Assembly (NCBI GenBank): GCA_024280675.1
Contig: JAJRPT010000067.1
Span: forward strand, 1 to 6,174
Reading direction: 5' to 3'
DNA from: Bacteroidota bacterium
GTDB taxonomy: Bacteria > Bacteroidota > Ignavibacteria > Kapaibacteriales > UBA2268
Length of the DNA: 6,174 bases
Part shown: piece after piece, positions 1 to 6,174 of the stretch
Layout: the number at the start of each line of letters is the position of its first letter
Position numbering within the stretch: position 1 is the stretch's first letter
Position numbers and translations under genes: made by a program
The notes under the pieces: model-generated
Told to the model about the DNA's origin: nothing
What the model saw: the letters and a program-made list of their open reading frames with translations, nothing else
Database searches by the model: none

Positions 1-2253
1 AATAATAAACTTCTTGATATTGATGTTAAACTTGCAAAATATGGACTCGAATTAAATTACATTATTTCTTTTTTAATTGGCTTGTTCACTCTATTGCTGG
101 GCGTGTATATACTTTTGTTTAGGCATTATTTATTGGAGGCAAAGCTCATTGGCTTTGGTTTGCTGAATTTTGGATTTTTAATGGCAATGCCACGTTTTTC
201 AATAGTTTCATCAGACAATATTACAGTATTATTATCTTTTCTTATTTCATTTTGTATTTTCCTGGGCTACCCAATATTCCTCTATAGTTTAAACTATTTA
301 CCATACAGAAGGGAAAGATTTCTGGCAAAGAAATGGCTCTCTGTTTTCCCAATAATCATTGCCTCTGTTTTCTACTTATACTTTATTTTTGAATTTTTCT
401 TTCTCAAATCAACTTATATAAACCACTTGTCTAGTTATTTTTTCATTGTTGTTACTTTTTATTATCTATTAATGTTTTCGTTTTTCAATGAAAAAAGATC
501 AGCTAGCAAAATACATGGGCGAGCTATTTATTTCTCAGTACTGGCATATTTTCTTTTCTTCTTTACCCCATTCTTAATTTATTTATTGGATCTAGCCCAC
601 TTTATTCCAGACATTATTAGCTCTGGCAACATTAGCAGATTCCGTCATCTGATAATTTTGATGATTCCACTTTCGATCATCTACACGATTGCCAAGTATT
701 CTTTGCTGGAAAAACTTATCAGAATCACCAAAAGCCTGCAATACACCATACTCACAGCCCTTACAAACATTACTTTTTATTTAATAGTAATTTATTTAAT
801 AGTCCTTATTTCAAATCTTGAATACCCAATCCCAAACATACATTTTACTGGAACAAATATTGAAATATTGGATTCTCCTCTAAAACCACAGAATAATATA
901 TTCTATTCTAAGATAATCTCAATATTTTTGTCTGGTCTTGGAATATATATTTTATTTTGCTTAAAAGACAAGCTAATCAGATTACTCGACAGCAGATACC
1001 ATATCGTAAAACTAGACTACAAAGAAGCACTCGAAGAAATTGCACATATTGTCCAACAAAGGGCAAGCCTTGACTCGATTGCCAAGAACATTGGAAAGCA
1101 AATTGCCTCACTCATGCAGGTCAAAAGAGTGGTCGTCATATTTTTCGAGAATGAAAAGCAAATTGCCTCACAATTTTATTATGGGATAGAATCAGCCGAC
1201 ATTGAGGAATATTCCAAAAACAAGCAAAGAGAACTGATTTCTTACTCAAAGAAATTTAACCTGAATTTCCTTTTATCTGATTTGCCAAAAAACATTGCTT
1301 CTGTATATTCAGATTGTGGCTTGAAATATATTTTCCCCCTTAGATCAAAATCTGAGCTACTTAGAATATTGCTCATTGGCGAGAAGATGAGTGAGAAACC
1401 TTTCAATTCTGATGAAAATAATTTCATTATGATGCTTTCACGACAGGCAGCCATTGGAGTGGAAAATAATTTCCTCATTGCAGACCTTGCAGCACGTGAG
1501 CGGATGAGGCAAGAACTAGACATTGCACGCAGGATCCAAATGTCTTCGTTGCCCAGCAATCTACCCAATATTGAAGGGCTTGAGATTGATGCCATATCTC
1601 GCCCCGCAATGGAAGTTGGTGGGGATTTTTACGACATTTATATTGATGAGAACAAGAAACACTTGACCGCAATTATTGGAGACGTGTCGGGAAAAGGAAC
1701 TTCGGCTGCTCTTTATATGTCTAAAATACAAGGTATTCTCTCTACTTTGCAGGAGTTTGAGCAAACCCCATCTGGTCTTCTTTCCAAATCCAATAAACTG
1801 ATTTATACTTATTTAGAAAAAAGTGCATTTATAACTGCCACTTGCATTCGATTTGATACAGAGAATAAATCAGCAATAATTGCTCGTGCGGGGCATCTTC
1901 CAATTTATTATTACAATGCACACAATGACGAAATTCAAAGTATAATCCCCAGAGGCATAGTATTGGGGATGAATACAGGCGAACTCTTTGACAGGAACTT
2001 AGAGGATTACCAGCTAAATTATTCCCAAGGTGATTTCTTTGTACTGCTGACCGATGGTGTGACAGAGGCCAGAGATGAGGGCGAAAATGAGTTTGGCGAA
2101 GACTTGCTAAAGAAAATAATTTTAGAAGAAAAGTCCTCAAGTGCGAGCGAAATCATTGCAAAAATACAATCTTCTTTAGATAATTTTACTAAAGCAAGTG
2201 CAAGTGATTCTCAGTTCGATGATGTGACAATTATGGTCATCAAAGTCAATTGA
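1..2253 (+). CDS. Membrane-bound PP2C/SpoIIE-family serine/threonine phosphatase with GAF-like domain (RsbU type), 5' partial
   Basis: Likely a signal-controlled phosphatase that removes phosphate from a serine/threonine of a regulatory protein; RsbU relatives act on STAS-domain anti-anti-sigma factors. The frame is open from base 1 without a stop, giving 750 visible residues, so the gene is cut at its 5' end; a TTG at 82 falls inside the first hydrophobic segment and is unlikely to be the start. Hydrophobic segments lie near residues 20-41, 48-64, 74-97, 112-135, 143-162, 175-198, 215-236, about 247-270 and about 307-325. A GAF-like domain follows (about 346-490), then an RsbU-type helical linker ending ELDIARRIQMSSLP (505-518) and the SpoIIE phosphatase domain. 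Metal-binding motifs are intact: EVGGDFYD (538-545), GDVSGKG (560-566), TDGVTEA (684-690) and FDDVT (739-743). The polar stretch before residue 20 may be the tail of an extracytoplasmic domain. The enzyme class is clear; the ligand and target are unknown, and no anti-sigma, STAS or sigma gene is visible nearby. Confidence 0.93.
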   Translation, partial: NNKLLDIDVKLAKYGLELNYIISFLIGLFTLLLGVYILLFRHYLLEAKLIGFGLLNFGFLMAMPRFSIVSSDNITVLLSFLISFCIFLGYPIFLYSLNYLPYRRERFLAKKWLSVFPIIIASVFYLYFIFEFFFLKSTYINHLSSYFFIVVTFYYLLMFSFFNEKRSASKIHGRAIYFSVLAYFLFFFTPFLIYLLDLAHFIPDIISSGNISRFRHLIILMIPLSIIYTIAKYSLLEKLIRITKSLQYTILTALTNITFYLIVIYLIVLISNLEYPIPNIHFTGTNIEILDSPLKPQNNIFYSKIISIFLSGLGIYILFCLKDKLIRLLDSRYHIVKLDYKEALEEIAHIVQQRASLDSIAKNIGKQIASLMQVKRVVVIFFENEKQIASQFYYGIESADIEEYSKNKQRELISYSKKFNLNFLLSDLPKNIASVYSDCGLKYIFPLRSKSELLRILLIGEKMSEKPFNSDENNFIMMLSRQAAIGVENNFLIADLAARERMRQELDIARRIQMSSLPSNLPNIEGLEIDAISRPAMEVGGDFYDIYIDENKKHLTAIIGDVSGKGTSAALYMSKIQGILSTLQEFEQTPSGLLSKSNKLIYTYLEKSAFITATCIRFDTENKSAIIARAGHLPIYYYNAHNDEIQSIIPRGIVLGMNTGELFDRNLEDYQLNYSQGDFFVLLTDGVTEARDEGENEFGEDLLKKIILEEKSSSASEIIAKIQSSLDNFTKASASDSQFDDVTIMVIKVN
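1095..1171 (+). repeat. 17-bp direct repeat inside the phosphatase gene
   Basis: The 17-mer aaagcaaattgcctcac occurs at 1095-1111 and again at 1155-1171. The copies are exactly 60 bases (20 codons) apart, so both are read in the same frame and encode KQIAS twice, at the start of the GAF-like domain. The match is exact at DNA level, including synonymous positions. It could be chance in AT-rich sequence, a small duplication or local gene conversion. Confidence 0.6.
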
Positions 2254-2275
2254 TACTTTGGCAACTTATGACTTT
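2241..2275. repeat. Overlapping inverted repeats at the convergent gene ends
   Basis: Two alternative small hairpins share the same left arm. CAAAGT (2241-2246) pairs with ACTTTG (2255-2260) across an 8-base loop, and AAAGTCA (2242-2248) pairs with TGACTTT (2269-2275) across a 20-base loop. They span the stop codon of the phosphatase gene (2251-2253) and the stop of the facing gene (2266-2268), where a bidirectional terminator would be expected. The stems are short and AT-rich and no T-tract follows on either strand, so a terminator role is only a guess. Confidence 0.3.
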
Positions 2276-2667
2276 AGAACAAAATACAAAGAACCTGTGA
2301 TTTTTTCATAATTGCCCATTCCACAGGGGGGGACATTCTCCAACTCCCAGCCAATTAGCTCAGATGTTTTTGCACTAAGTCCCATTTGCATAATATCGAT
2401 ATCAAGATTCCCTTTGAAATTATTTGCGTTCTTCGTGCAAATTAAGACATTCCACACCAGACACATTTTATTTAATGTTTCCAAATCAAACTTAAAAATA
2501 TGAGGTTCGGACTTCCCACCTTCGGAACTCATTTTGAAATGATCAAGAACCTGTTTGGTGTCTGGGTTGAAAAGTTTGAAATCACCACCGCCTCTTAGAT
2601 GCCCATCAATCCTTATGAGAATTGAAACCGGTCGTTTCCCTTTCTCTAAAATACAAAATTTTGGCAT
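2266..2667 (-). CDS. Hypothetical protein, 133 aa
   Basis: I do not recognise this family. The 133-residue product has no signal peptide or membrane segment and looks cytosolic. It alternates short hydrophobic stretches with glycine-, lysine- and asparagine-rich turns (for example VSILIRI at 14-20, LVWNVLIC at 70-77 and SLYFVL at 126-131), which suggests a mainly beta, sandwich-like fold; this is inference from the pattern only. Cysteines are at 5, 69, 77 and 115 without a metal-binding spacing. Its ATG lies 12 bases after the udg stop and has an AGGAAG ribosome site three bases upstream, so it is probably the last gene of the dksA-udg transcript. The stop is 12 bases from the stop of the convergent phosphatase gene. 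A run of seven C (coding strand, top-strand positions 2326-2332) near codon 113 could shift the last 20 residues. The good ribosome site, single clean frame and tight spacing support a real gene. Confidence 0.72.
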   Translation of the reverse strand: MPKFCILEKGKRPVSILIRIDGHLRGGGDFKLFNPDTKQVLDHFKMSSEGGKSEPHIFKFDLETLNKMCLVWNVLICTKNANNFKGNLDIDIMQMGLSAKTSELIGWELENVPPCGMGNYEKITGSLYFVLKS

Positions 2668-2670
2668 AAT

Positions 2671-2676
2671 CTTCCT
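2671..2676 (-). promoter_or_regulatory. Shine-Dalgarno site of the 133-aa gene
   Basis: AGGAAG on the minus strand, three bases before the ATG at 2667. It supports this start and is notable because neither the dksA-like gene nor udg has a recognisable Shine-Dalgarno sequence before its start. Confidence 0.55.
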
Positions 2677-2679
2677 AAA

Positions 2680-3366
2680 TTAATTAACTTTTGCCAACTC
2701 CTCATCATAGGCTTTTCGGAGTAGTTGCACATCTTCCCAAAGTGGTCTTTTCCAATTTGGATTCCGAAGAAGAGCCGCCGGATGATAGGTGACCATCATC
2801 TTCCGCCCTTCATATTCGGTAAATTTCCCACGAACATCTTTCATTGTGTGATTTTTCCTTAGCAGAGTATCGACCGCCGTTTTGCCCAGAGCCAGAATAA
2901 ACATTGGGTCAATCAGCTCAATTTGTTTCTTTAAATATGGTTCACACTTTTCGATTTCGCCTTTCTCAGGTCGTCGATTACTGGGTGGACGGCACTTGAT
3001 AATATTTGCAATAAATACTTCTTCACGAGATAAACCAATAGCCTCTAATATTTTTGTGAGCAACTTCCCAGCTCTGCCAACAAATGGCAAACCTTGTTTG
3101 TCCTCATCGGCACCAGGGGCTTCTCCAATCACTAAAATATCTGCATTGGGACTTCCGCTACCAAAGACAAATTCGTTTCTAGTCTCGCCCAAAGGACATT
3201 CCATACAGTTGCAAATCATCTCTTTAAGACTGATTAAATCCTTGGATTTGCTCCAACCAGGAATCAGTTTCTCTTCGCCTAAAATAGTATTATCCATAAT
3301 CTTTTCTTCTTCAATAAAAATATCTTGCCCGTAAACCTCGGACTCAAGTTCAAGAAAATTCACCAA
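2680..3366 (-). CDS. udg: Family 4 (iron-sulfur) uracil-DNA glycosylase
   Basis: Removes uracil from DNA, arising from cytosine deamination or dUTP incorporation, as the first step of base-excision repair in the cytoplasm. Numbering from TTG 3366 (228 residues), the family 4 marks are all present: four cluster cysteines C54, C57, C125 and C141 (CMEC, KCRPP and KCEPYL contexts), motif GEAPGADEDKQGLPFVGRAG at 81-100 forming the uracil pocket and water-activating segment, and the C-terminal YHPAALLRNP (194-203) with the conserved histidine. The 4Fe-4S cluster is structural in this family. Start choice is uncertain: TTG 3366 and GTG 3363 have no ribosome site, and ATG 3297 (residue 24) would cut a plausible N-terminal helix. 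The best-placed ATG (3392), six bases after the dksA-like stop, is out of frame by one base because of an A8 run at 3381-3388. The gene is tightly coupled to dksA upstream and to the 133-aa gene downstream. Confidence 0.93.
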   Translation of the reverse strand: MVNFLELESEVYGQDIFIEEEKIMDNTILGEEKLIPGWSKSKDLISLKEMICNCMECPLGETRNEFVFGSGSPNADILVIGEAPGADEDKQGLPFVGRAGKLLTKILEAIGLSREEVFIANIIKCRPPSNRRPEKGEIEKCEPYLKKQIELIDPMFILALGKTAVDTLLRKNHTMKDVRGKFTEYEGRKMMVTYHPAALLRNPNWKRPLWEDVQLLRKAYDEELAKVN

Positions 3367-3398
3367 GTCTTGTGTTGAAGTTTTTTTTCCATCTAAGA

Positions 3399-3827
3399 TT
3401 ATTTCTTTGGTTCGATATGATCGATGCCGTCAGAGGGGCATTCTTTGTGTATTTTGAAAGAAGCCGAAAGAGTCGTGATAGGGACAGCTATGAGTCTTTG
3501 CTTTGCGATGAGAATATTGCATTCACGACAAATTCCGTATGTTTTCTTTTCAATCCTCTCCATTGCTTCATCAAGTTTTTTGAGATAATCTCGGGTTCTG
3601 GTAACTTGAGCGTAAGTCTTTTCACGCTCGACGGCTTCGGTTCCCTGGTCTCCCATGTGCATTGAATAAGTCATTGATTCGTCCGAAGTGGAGAATGAAT
3701 TGAGGTCATCTAGCCTTTCTTTAAGCATTTTTAATTCGTCGAGTGCCTCTTCTTTAGCCTCTTTGATGACCGCTCTGAACTCTTCTAGATCAGAATCTGA
3801 ATATCTAATTTCTTTATCTTTTGACAT
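3399..3827 (-). CDS. TraR/DksA-family transcription regulator with degenerate zinc finger
   Basis: DksA-family proteins bind RNA polymerase through the secondary channel, their coiled coil reaching toward the active site, and tune initiation, often with ppGpp. The 142-residue product has an N-terminal coiled coil rich in E, K and L (about 11-95) with an acidic segment MGDQGTEAVERE (58-69) resembling that of FCB-group relatives, then the C-terminal zinc-finger motif beginning YGICREC (97-103) and RLIAVPITTL (111-120). The first cysteine pair (C100, C103) is kept, but the second CxxC position reads S121-A-S-F124, so a classical four-cysteine site is missing; H127 and C130 lie just beyond. Partial cysteine loss is familiar in Bacteroidota DksA-like proteins. 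The ATG at 3827 gives the usual start just before the RYSD segment, without a clear Shine-Dalgarno. It lies 124 bp downstream of ileS, an arrangement recalling the ileS-dksA-lspA order of FCB bacteria, but here udg follows in place of lspA. Confidence 0.9.
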   Translation of the reverse strand: MSKDKEIRYSDSDLEEFRAVIKEAKEEALDELKMLKERLDDLNSFSTSDESMTYSMHMGDQGTEAVEREKTYAQVTRTRDYLKKLDEAMERIEKKTYGICRECNILIAKQRLIAVPITTLSASFKIHKECPSDGIDHIEPKK

Positions 3828-3868
3828 TTTTTTGCCGTTATTTAATTTCAGATTAATTATTAACTTTC

Positions 3869-3898
3869 AATATAATCAAATTTTACTAATATTTACAA
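3869..3898 (-). promoter_or_regulatory. Candidate sigma-70-like promoter for the dksA-udg group
   Basis: On the minus strand TTGTAA (3893-3898, -35-like, 4 of 6) is followed after 18 bases by TATATT (3869-3874, -10-like, 5 of 6). It lies in the 124-bp gap between ileS and the dksA-like gene and would give a leader of roughly 35 bases. The gap is very AT-rich, so chance matches are likely, and Bacteroidota use a different consensus, to which I found no exact match here. Confidence 0.3.
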
Positions 3899-3951
3899 AT
3901 ATCTTTTTTCTTTCTTTGTCTAAATGTTTTCCACCGCCACATTGTGGGTTT

Positions 3952-6174
3952 TTATATTTCATCTTTTTTCATCAGAACATGAATCAACTCATCATCAATT
4001 TCTATTTTTTTAGCATTTTTCATTAGCTTGAATTCAACAAACTCAATGTTAGAAGTTAAAGTTTCACCCACAATATAATCATTCATCGACTCAAGTGATG
4101 ATTGCCCTTCCTCACTCGCATTAATCATAATGTTTATTCTGTCGGTCACCTCAAAGCCATTGTCTTTGCGCAAATTCTGAATACGGTTCACAAATTCACG
4201 AGCAAATCCCTCTCGTCTTAGCTCTTCGGAGATTTCGGTATCGAGAGCTATTGTCACCCCATGCTCACTGGCAACTGACCATCCGACAATATCTTCAGAA
4301 TAAATTTCAATGTCATCTCTTGTAATCTCAAAACTTTTACCACCAAGTTCAAAAATAATTGGCTCGCCCGATTCAATTATTGAAATTTCTTCATCGCCAA
4401 ATTCTTTTATTCTCCCAGCTACAATATTTGTTTGTTTCCCATGTTTTTTACCCAAGACTCTGAAATCTGGTTTTGCTTTTTTAGAGATTACATGCGATGT
4501 GTCATCATCGATAAAGTCAATAGATTTTACATTAATCTCTTCTTTAATAATTTCGGCAACCTGTATTATATCTTCTTTTTCAGACTGAGAAAGAACTGGA
4601 ATCAAGATTCTTTTTAATGGTTGACGACCACGAATTTTACTGCCCTCACGAAGCGAACGAGCAAGAAAAACAATCCGTTGAGCCCTTTCCATTCGACGCT
4701 CCAAGTCCTCGTCAATCAAAGTTTCATCAGCTTTTGGCATGAGCGAAAGATGAACCGAAACCGGGTCGTTCTCCGATCTCAGCCTGAGATAAAGTGTTTC
4801 GGCAAGAAATGGTGCAGTGGGTGCCATCATCGAGATCACGCCCATCATCACATCACGCAAAGTCTGGTAAGCAGAAATTTTGTCAGCATCTTTTTCTCCT
4901 TTCCAAAAACGTCTTCTATTTCTGCGGATATACCAATTAGACAATTCATTGCGTACAAATTCTTGCAAAAGCCTATGTGCTTTTGTCAGCTCATAATCGT
5001 TCATAAACTCAGTAAATTCTTTAAGTATTGAATGAATACGTGAGATAATCCAACGGTCAATCTCAGATCTTTTATCAACTGGAATTTCTTTTTCACTTCC
5101 GTCAAATCCATCAATATTGGCATACAGAGTGAAAAAAGCATAAGCATTAGTCAGCGAACGGAAAAAATCAGAGATGACCGTCCTTGCCATGTCCTCTTGG
5201 TTGAAAAGCGTTGTCTTCCAGGGCGGATTATTCACAAACAAATACCAACGAACAGCGTCCGCTCCGATATCTTCCATCACTTTGAAAGGATCGACGGTGT
5301 TGCCCAATTTCTTGGACATCTTCACACCTTTTTTATCCAGAATTAATTCATTGACAACAATATTCTTAAATGCTGGCTTATCAAAAATTGCCGTTGCAAT
5401 ATTGTGCAAGGTATAGAACCATCCCCGTGTTTGGTCAATCCCTTCGGCAATAAAATCGGCTGGGAATGATTTCTCAAAAAGTTCTTTATTCTCAAAAGGA
5501 TAGTGCATCTGAGCAAATGGCATCGAGCCACTATCGAACCAAACATCGATTACTTCGTGAGTTCGGCGGTAGGTTTTCCCATCCCGTAAAAAAATTACAT
5601 TATCAACAAATGGACGATGAAGATCGATATTGGTAATTTCCTCCATCTGAGTAAGATGCCCGCCTTGGTCTTCATAATGGCCAGATTTGAGTTCTTCGAT
5701 TGACCCAATACAGAAAAAATCGTCTTTATCGTCTTCATTTACCCAAATCGGAAGTGGAGTCCCCCAAAACCTATCACGAGAGAGTGACCAATCTTTGACA
5801 TCTTCCAACCAATTTCCAAAACGACCAGAGCCAATCTCTTGTGGTTGCCAATTTATTGTTTTATTAATATCCACAAGTGATTTTTTATACTCGGAGGATC
5901 GGATGAACCAAGAATCTCGGGCATAATACATGATTGGATTGCCAGTTCTCCAACAATGTGGATAGGAGTGCAAGTAATCATTTGTAGAGCGGTATATTTT
6001 ACCAGCATGCTTGAGCCAAATGACAAGATCTTTATCCACACCTTCTTCTTTGTGACTGTCATCATAGGTGAAATTCTTTATTGCCCGAACAGCAAACTCA
6101 CCCATATCTTCGGTCATGTGACCATTCGGAGTGACTGGCTGCAAAAATGGGAGATTATGCTCAAGCGACATCCT
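3952..6174 (-). CDS. ileS: Isoleucyl-tRNA synthetase, type 2 (eukaryotic-like), 5' partial
   Basis: Charges tRNA-Ile with isoleucine using ATP; essential, cytoplasmic. The frame is open to the right edge (the codon before the first ATG at 6171 is AGG), so 740 C-terminal residues of an enzyme usually a little over 1000 long are visible. The missing N-terminal third should hold the HIGH motif and much of the CP1 editing domain. Numbering from the edge, visible marks are the end of the CP1 insertion with HSYPHCWR (69-76), SRDRFWGTPLPIW (132-144), DVWFDSGSM (210-218), the ATP-loop KMSKK (285-289, DNA 5308-5322; the KMSKS-class signature) followed by LGNTVDPF, and the anticodon-binding-domain segment NWYIRRNRRRFW (413-424). 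FWGTPLPIW, KMSKK rather than KMSKS, and a C-terminal tail without the cysteine-rich zinc site place it in type 2. By family knowledge such enzymes tend to be less sensitive to mupirocin. The TAA at 3952 ends the gene 124 bp before the dksA-like gene. Confidence 0.97.
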   Translation of the reverse strand, partial: RMSLEHNLPFLQPVTPNGHMTEDMGEFAVRAIKNFTYDDSHKEEGVDKDLVIWLKHAGKIYRSTNDYLHSYPHCWRTGNPIMYYARDSWFIRSSEYKKSLVDINKTINWQPQEIGSGRFGNWLEDVKDWSLSRDRFWGTPLPIWVNEDDKDDFFCIGSIEELKSGHYEDQGGHLTQMEEITNIDLHRPFVDNVIFLRDGKTYRRTHEVIDVWFDSGSMPFAQMHYPFENKELFEKSFPADFIAEGIDQTRGWFYTLHNIATAIFDKPAFKNIVVNELILDKKGVKMSKKLGNTVDPFKVMEDIGADAVRWYLFVNNPPWKTTLFNQEDMARTVISDFFRSLTNAYAFFTLYANIDGFDGSEKEIPVDKRSEIDRWIISRIHSILKEFTEFMNDYELTKAHRLLQEFVRNELSNWYIRRNRRRFWKGEKDADKISAYQTLRDVMMGVISMMAPTAPFLAETLYLRLRSENDPVSVHLSLMPKADETLIDEDLERRMERAQRIVFLARSLREGSKIRGRQPLKRILIPVLSQSEKEDIIQVAEIIKEEINVKSIDFIDDDTSHVISKKAKPDFRVLGKKHGKQTNIVAGRIKEFGDEEISIIESGEPIIFELGGKSFEITRDDIEIYSEDIVGWSVASEHGVTIALDTEISEELRREGFAREFVNRIQNLRKDNGFEVTDRINIMINASEEGQSSLESMNDYIVGETLTSNIEFVEFKLMKNAKKIEIDDELIHVLMKKDEI

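Noticed and set aside
82..84. TTG as the start of the phosphatase gene
   Set aside because: The frame is open to base 1 and the TTG sits in the middle of the first hydrophobic segment, so the gene is most likely cut by the window edge.
1242..2140. Several minus-strand open frames inside the phosphatase gene
   Set aside because: All are opposite well-conserved GAF/SpoIIE coding sequence, and none has a supporting ribosome site or motif.
2882..3334. Plus-strand 150-codon open frame opposite udg
   Set aside because: It is the antisense shadow of a gene with all family 4 UDG motifs; its own translation shows no recognisable domain.
3931..3955. CCACATTGTGG inverted repeat followed by T-run (top strand) just after ileS, as a terminator
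   Set aside because: The repeat has a one-base centre, so a hairpin would have only about three pairs; the T-run is on the strand with no gene before it. On the ileS strand no stable stem plus U-tract is seen.
3688..4026. Plus-strand 112-codon open frame spanning the dksA-ileS gap
   Set aside because: It overlaps both genes antisense, and its serine- and phenylalanine-rich translation is what AT-rich antisense sequence gives.
4621..5031. Plus-strand 136-codon open frame opposite ileS
   Set aside because: It lies wholly over the IleRS anticodon-binding region, whose protein motifs are clear on the other strand; the translation is low in domain-like character.
6169..6171. ATG as the start of ileS
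   Set aside because: It falls inside the CP1 editing region; the frame continues to the edge and the HIGH-motif part must lie outside the window.

Overview
The window is AT-rich and bacterial. It holds two groups of genes facing each other: one plus-strand gene (1-2253, cut at its 5' end) and four minus-strand genes read from the right edge toward it (6174 down to 2266). Three features suggest a member of the Bacteroidota/Chlorobiota (FCB) assemblage, possibly an Ignavibacteria- or Kapabacteria-like lineage. These are a eukaryotic-like (type 2) isoleucyl-tRNA synthetase, a TraR/DksA protein directly downstream of it whose zinc-finger cysteines are partly lost, and mostly weak or absent Shine-Dalgarno sequences. 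This placement is inferred from protein character alone and has not been tested by phylogeny.

Left part (1-2253, plus strand): a large membrane-anchored PP2C/SpoIIE-type serine/threonine phosphatase of the RsbU kind. It has about nine hydrophobic segments, a cytoplasmic GAF-like sensor domain, an RsbU-type helical linker and a complete SpoIIE phosphatase domain. The reading frame has no stop back to base 1, so the true start lies outside the window and the TTG at 82 is not a convincing start.

Right part (minus strand): ileS (3' two thirds, cut by the right edge), then a 124-bp gap with a candidate promoter, then dksA-like, udg (family 4 uracil-DNA glycosylase) and a 133-aa protein of unknown function. 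The last three are only a few bases apart and probably form one transcript. The set joins translation (IleRS), transcription control (DksA-like) and base-excision repair (UDG). The final unknown gene converges on the phosphatase gene with 12 bp between stop codons, where two overlapping small inverted repeats sit.

The best leads are local rather than a new multi-gene system. (1) The best ATG for udg is out of frame by exactly one base in an A8 run. (2) The DksA-like protein has lost the second cysteine pair of its zinc finger. (3) The unknown 133-aa gene carries a C7 tract that could switch its C-terminus. (4) The phosphatase has an unusually elaborate membrane sensor part. I see no RNA genes, mobile elements or CRISPR arrays.
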